A stretch of DNA of 6,214 nucleotides from CAZTVF01 sp964616985 (GTDB lineage Bacteria > Planctomycetota > Phycisphaerae > SM23-33): the NCBI GenBank assembly GCA_964616985.1, contig CAZTVF010000188.1:1-6214 (forward strand), read 5' to 3'. How positions within the stretch are numbered: position 1 is the first letter of the stretch; every line of letters starts with the position of its first letter. Below the pieces are notes generated by a model. The model was not told the DNA's origin, made no database searches, and was given only the letters and a program-made list of their open reading frames with translations. Position numbers and translations under genes: made by a program. Positions 5,734-6,214 of the stretch are shown here, in pieces.

Positions 5734-6214
<481 letters not shown>

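Overview
The window is a GC-rich bacterial chromosomal segment with densely packed genes and strong third-position G/C preference. The best taxonomic clue is the start of a DnaK at the right edge. Its block around residues 72-97 (SIKRFMGRRHNEV, then SEEKMVPYEIVGG) resembles DnaK of Planctomycetota as I remember them, possibly the Phycisphaerae side. This is recognition from memory, not a search.

Layout, left to right. (1) Positions 1-1737, minus strand: a class-II asparagine synthetase (asnB type), cut by the left edge at residue 579 but open throughout. (2) Positions 1738-1900: a divergent intergenic region ending in a tandem ~23-bp duplication that carries the ribosome binding site of the next gene. 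(3) Positions 1901-2278, plus: a 125-residue acidic protein I cannot assign. (4) Positions 2279-2522: an intergenic region dominated by a large, nearly perfect inverted repeat (26-bp arms, 28-nt loop), followed by a weak promoter candidate. (5) Positions 2523-4751, plus: a glycoside hydrolase family 65 (GH65) enzyme of the maltose/kojibiose/trehalose phosphorylase type. (6) Positions 4753-5319, plus: an SGNH/GDSL hydrolase starting one base after the GH65 stop, so probably co-translated. (7) Positions 5360-5527, plus: a 55-residue lipoprotein-like peptide. (8) Positions 5528-5733: a regulatory region with a perfect-consensus sigma-54 (-24/-12) promoter, and upstream a dyad and paired direct repeats at enhancer-like distance. 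(9) Positions 5734-6214, plus: the first 160 codons of dnaK.

Functionally, the GH65 and SGNH genes look like a small cytoplasmic alpha-glucoside-processing unit, perhaps phosphorolysis or hydrolysis of a disaccharide plus de-esterification. asnB and dnaK are housekeeping-type genes with their own transcription. The most noteworthy signal is the sigma-54 promoter architecture in front of dnaK, where a CIRCE/HrcA or sigma-32 arrangement would be more usual. The large intergenic hairpin and the altered conserved motif in the GH65 enzyme come next. No tRNA, rRNA, CRISPR array, insertion sequence or phage gene is visible.
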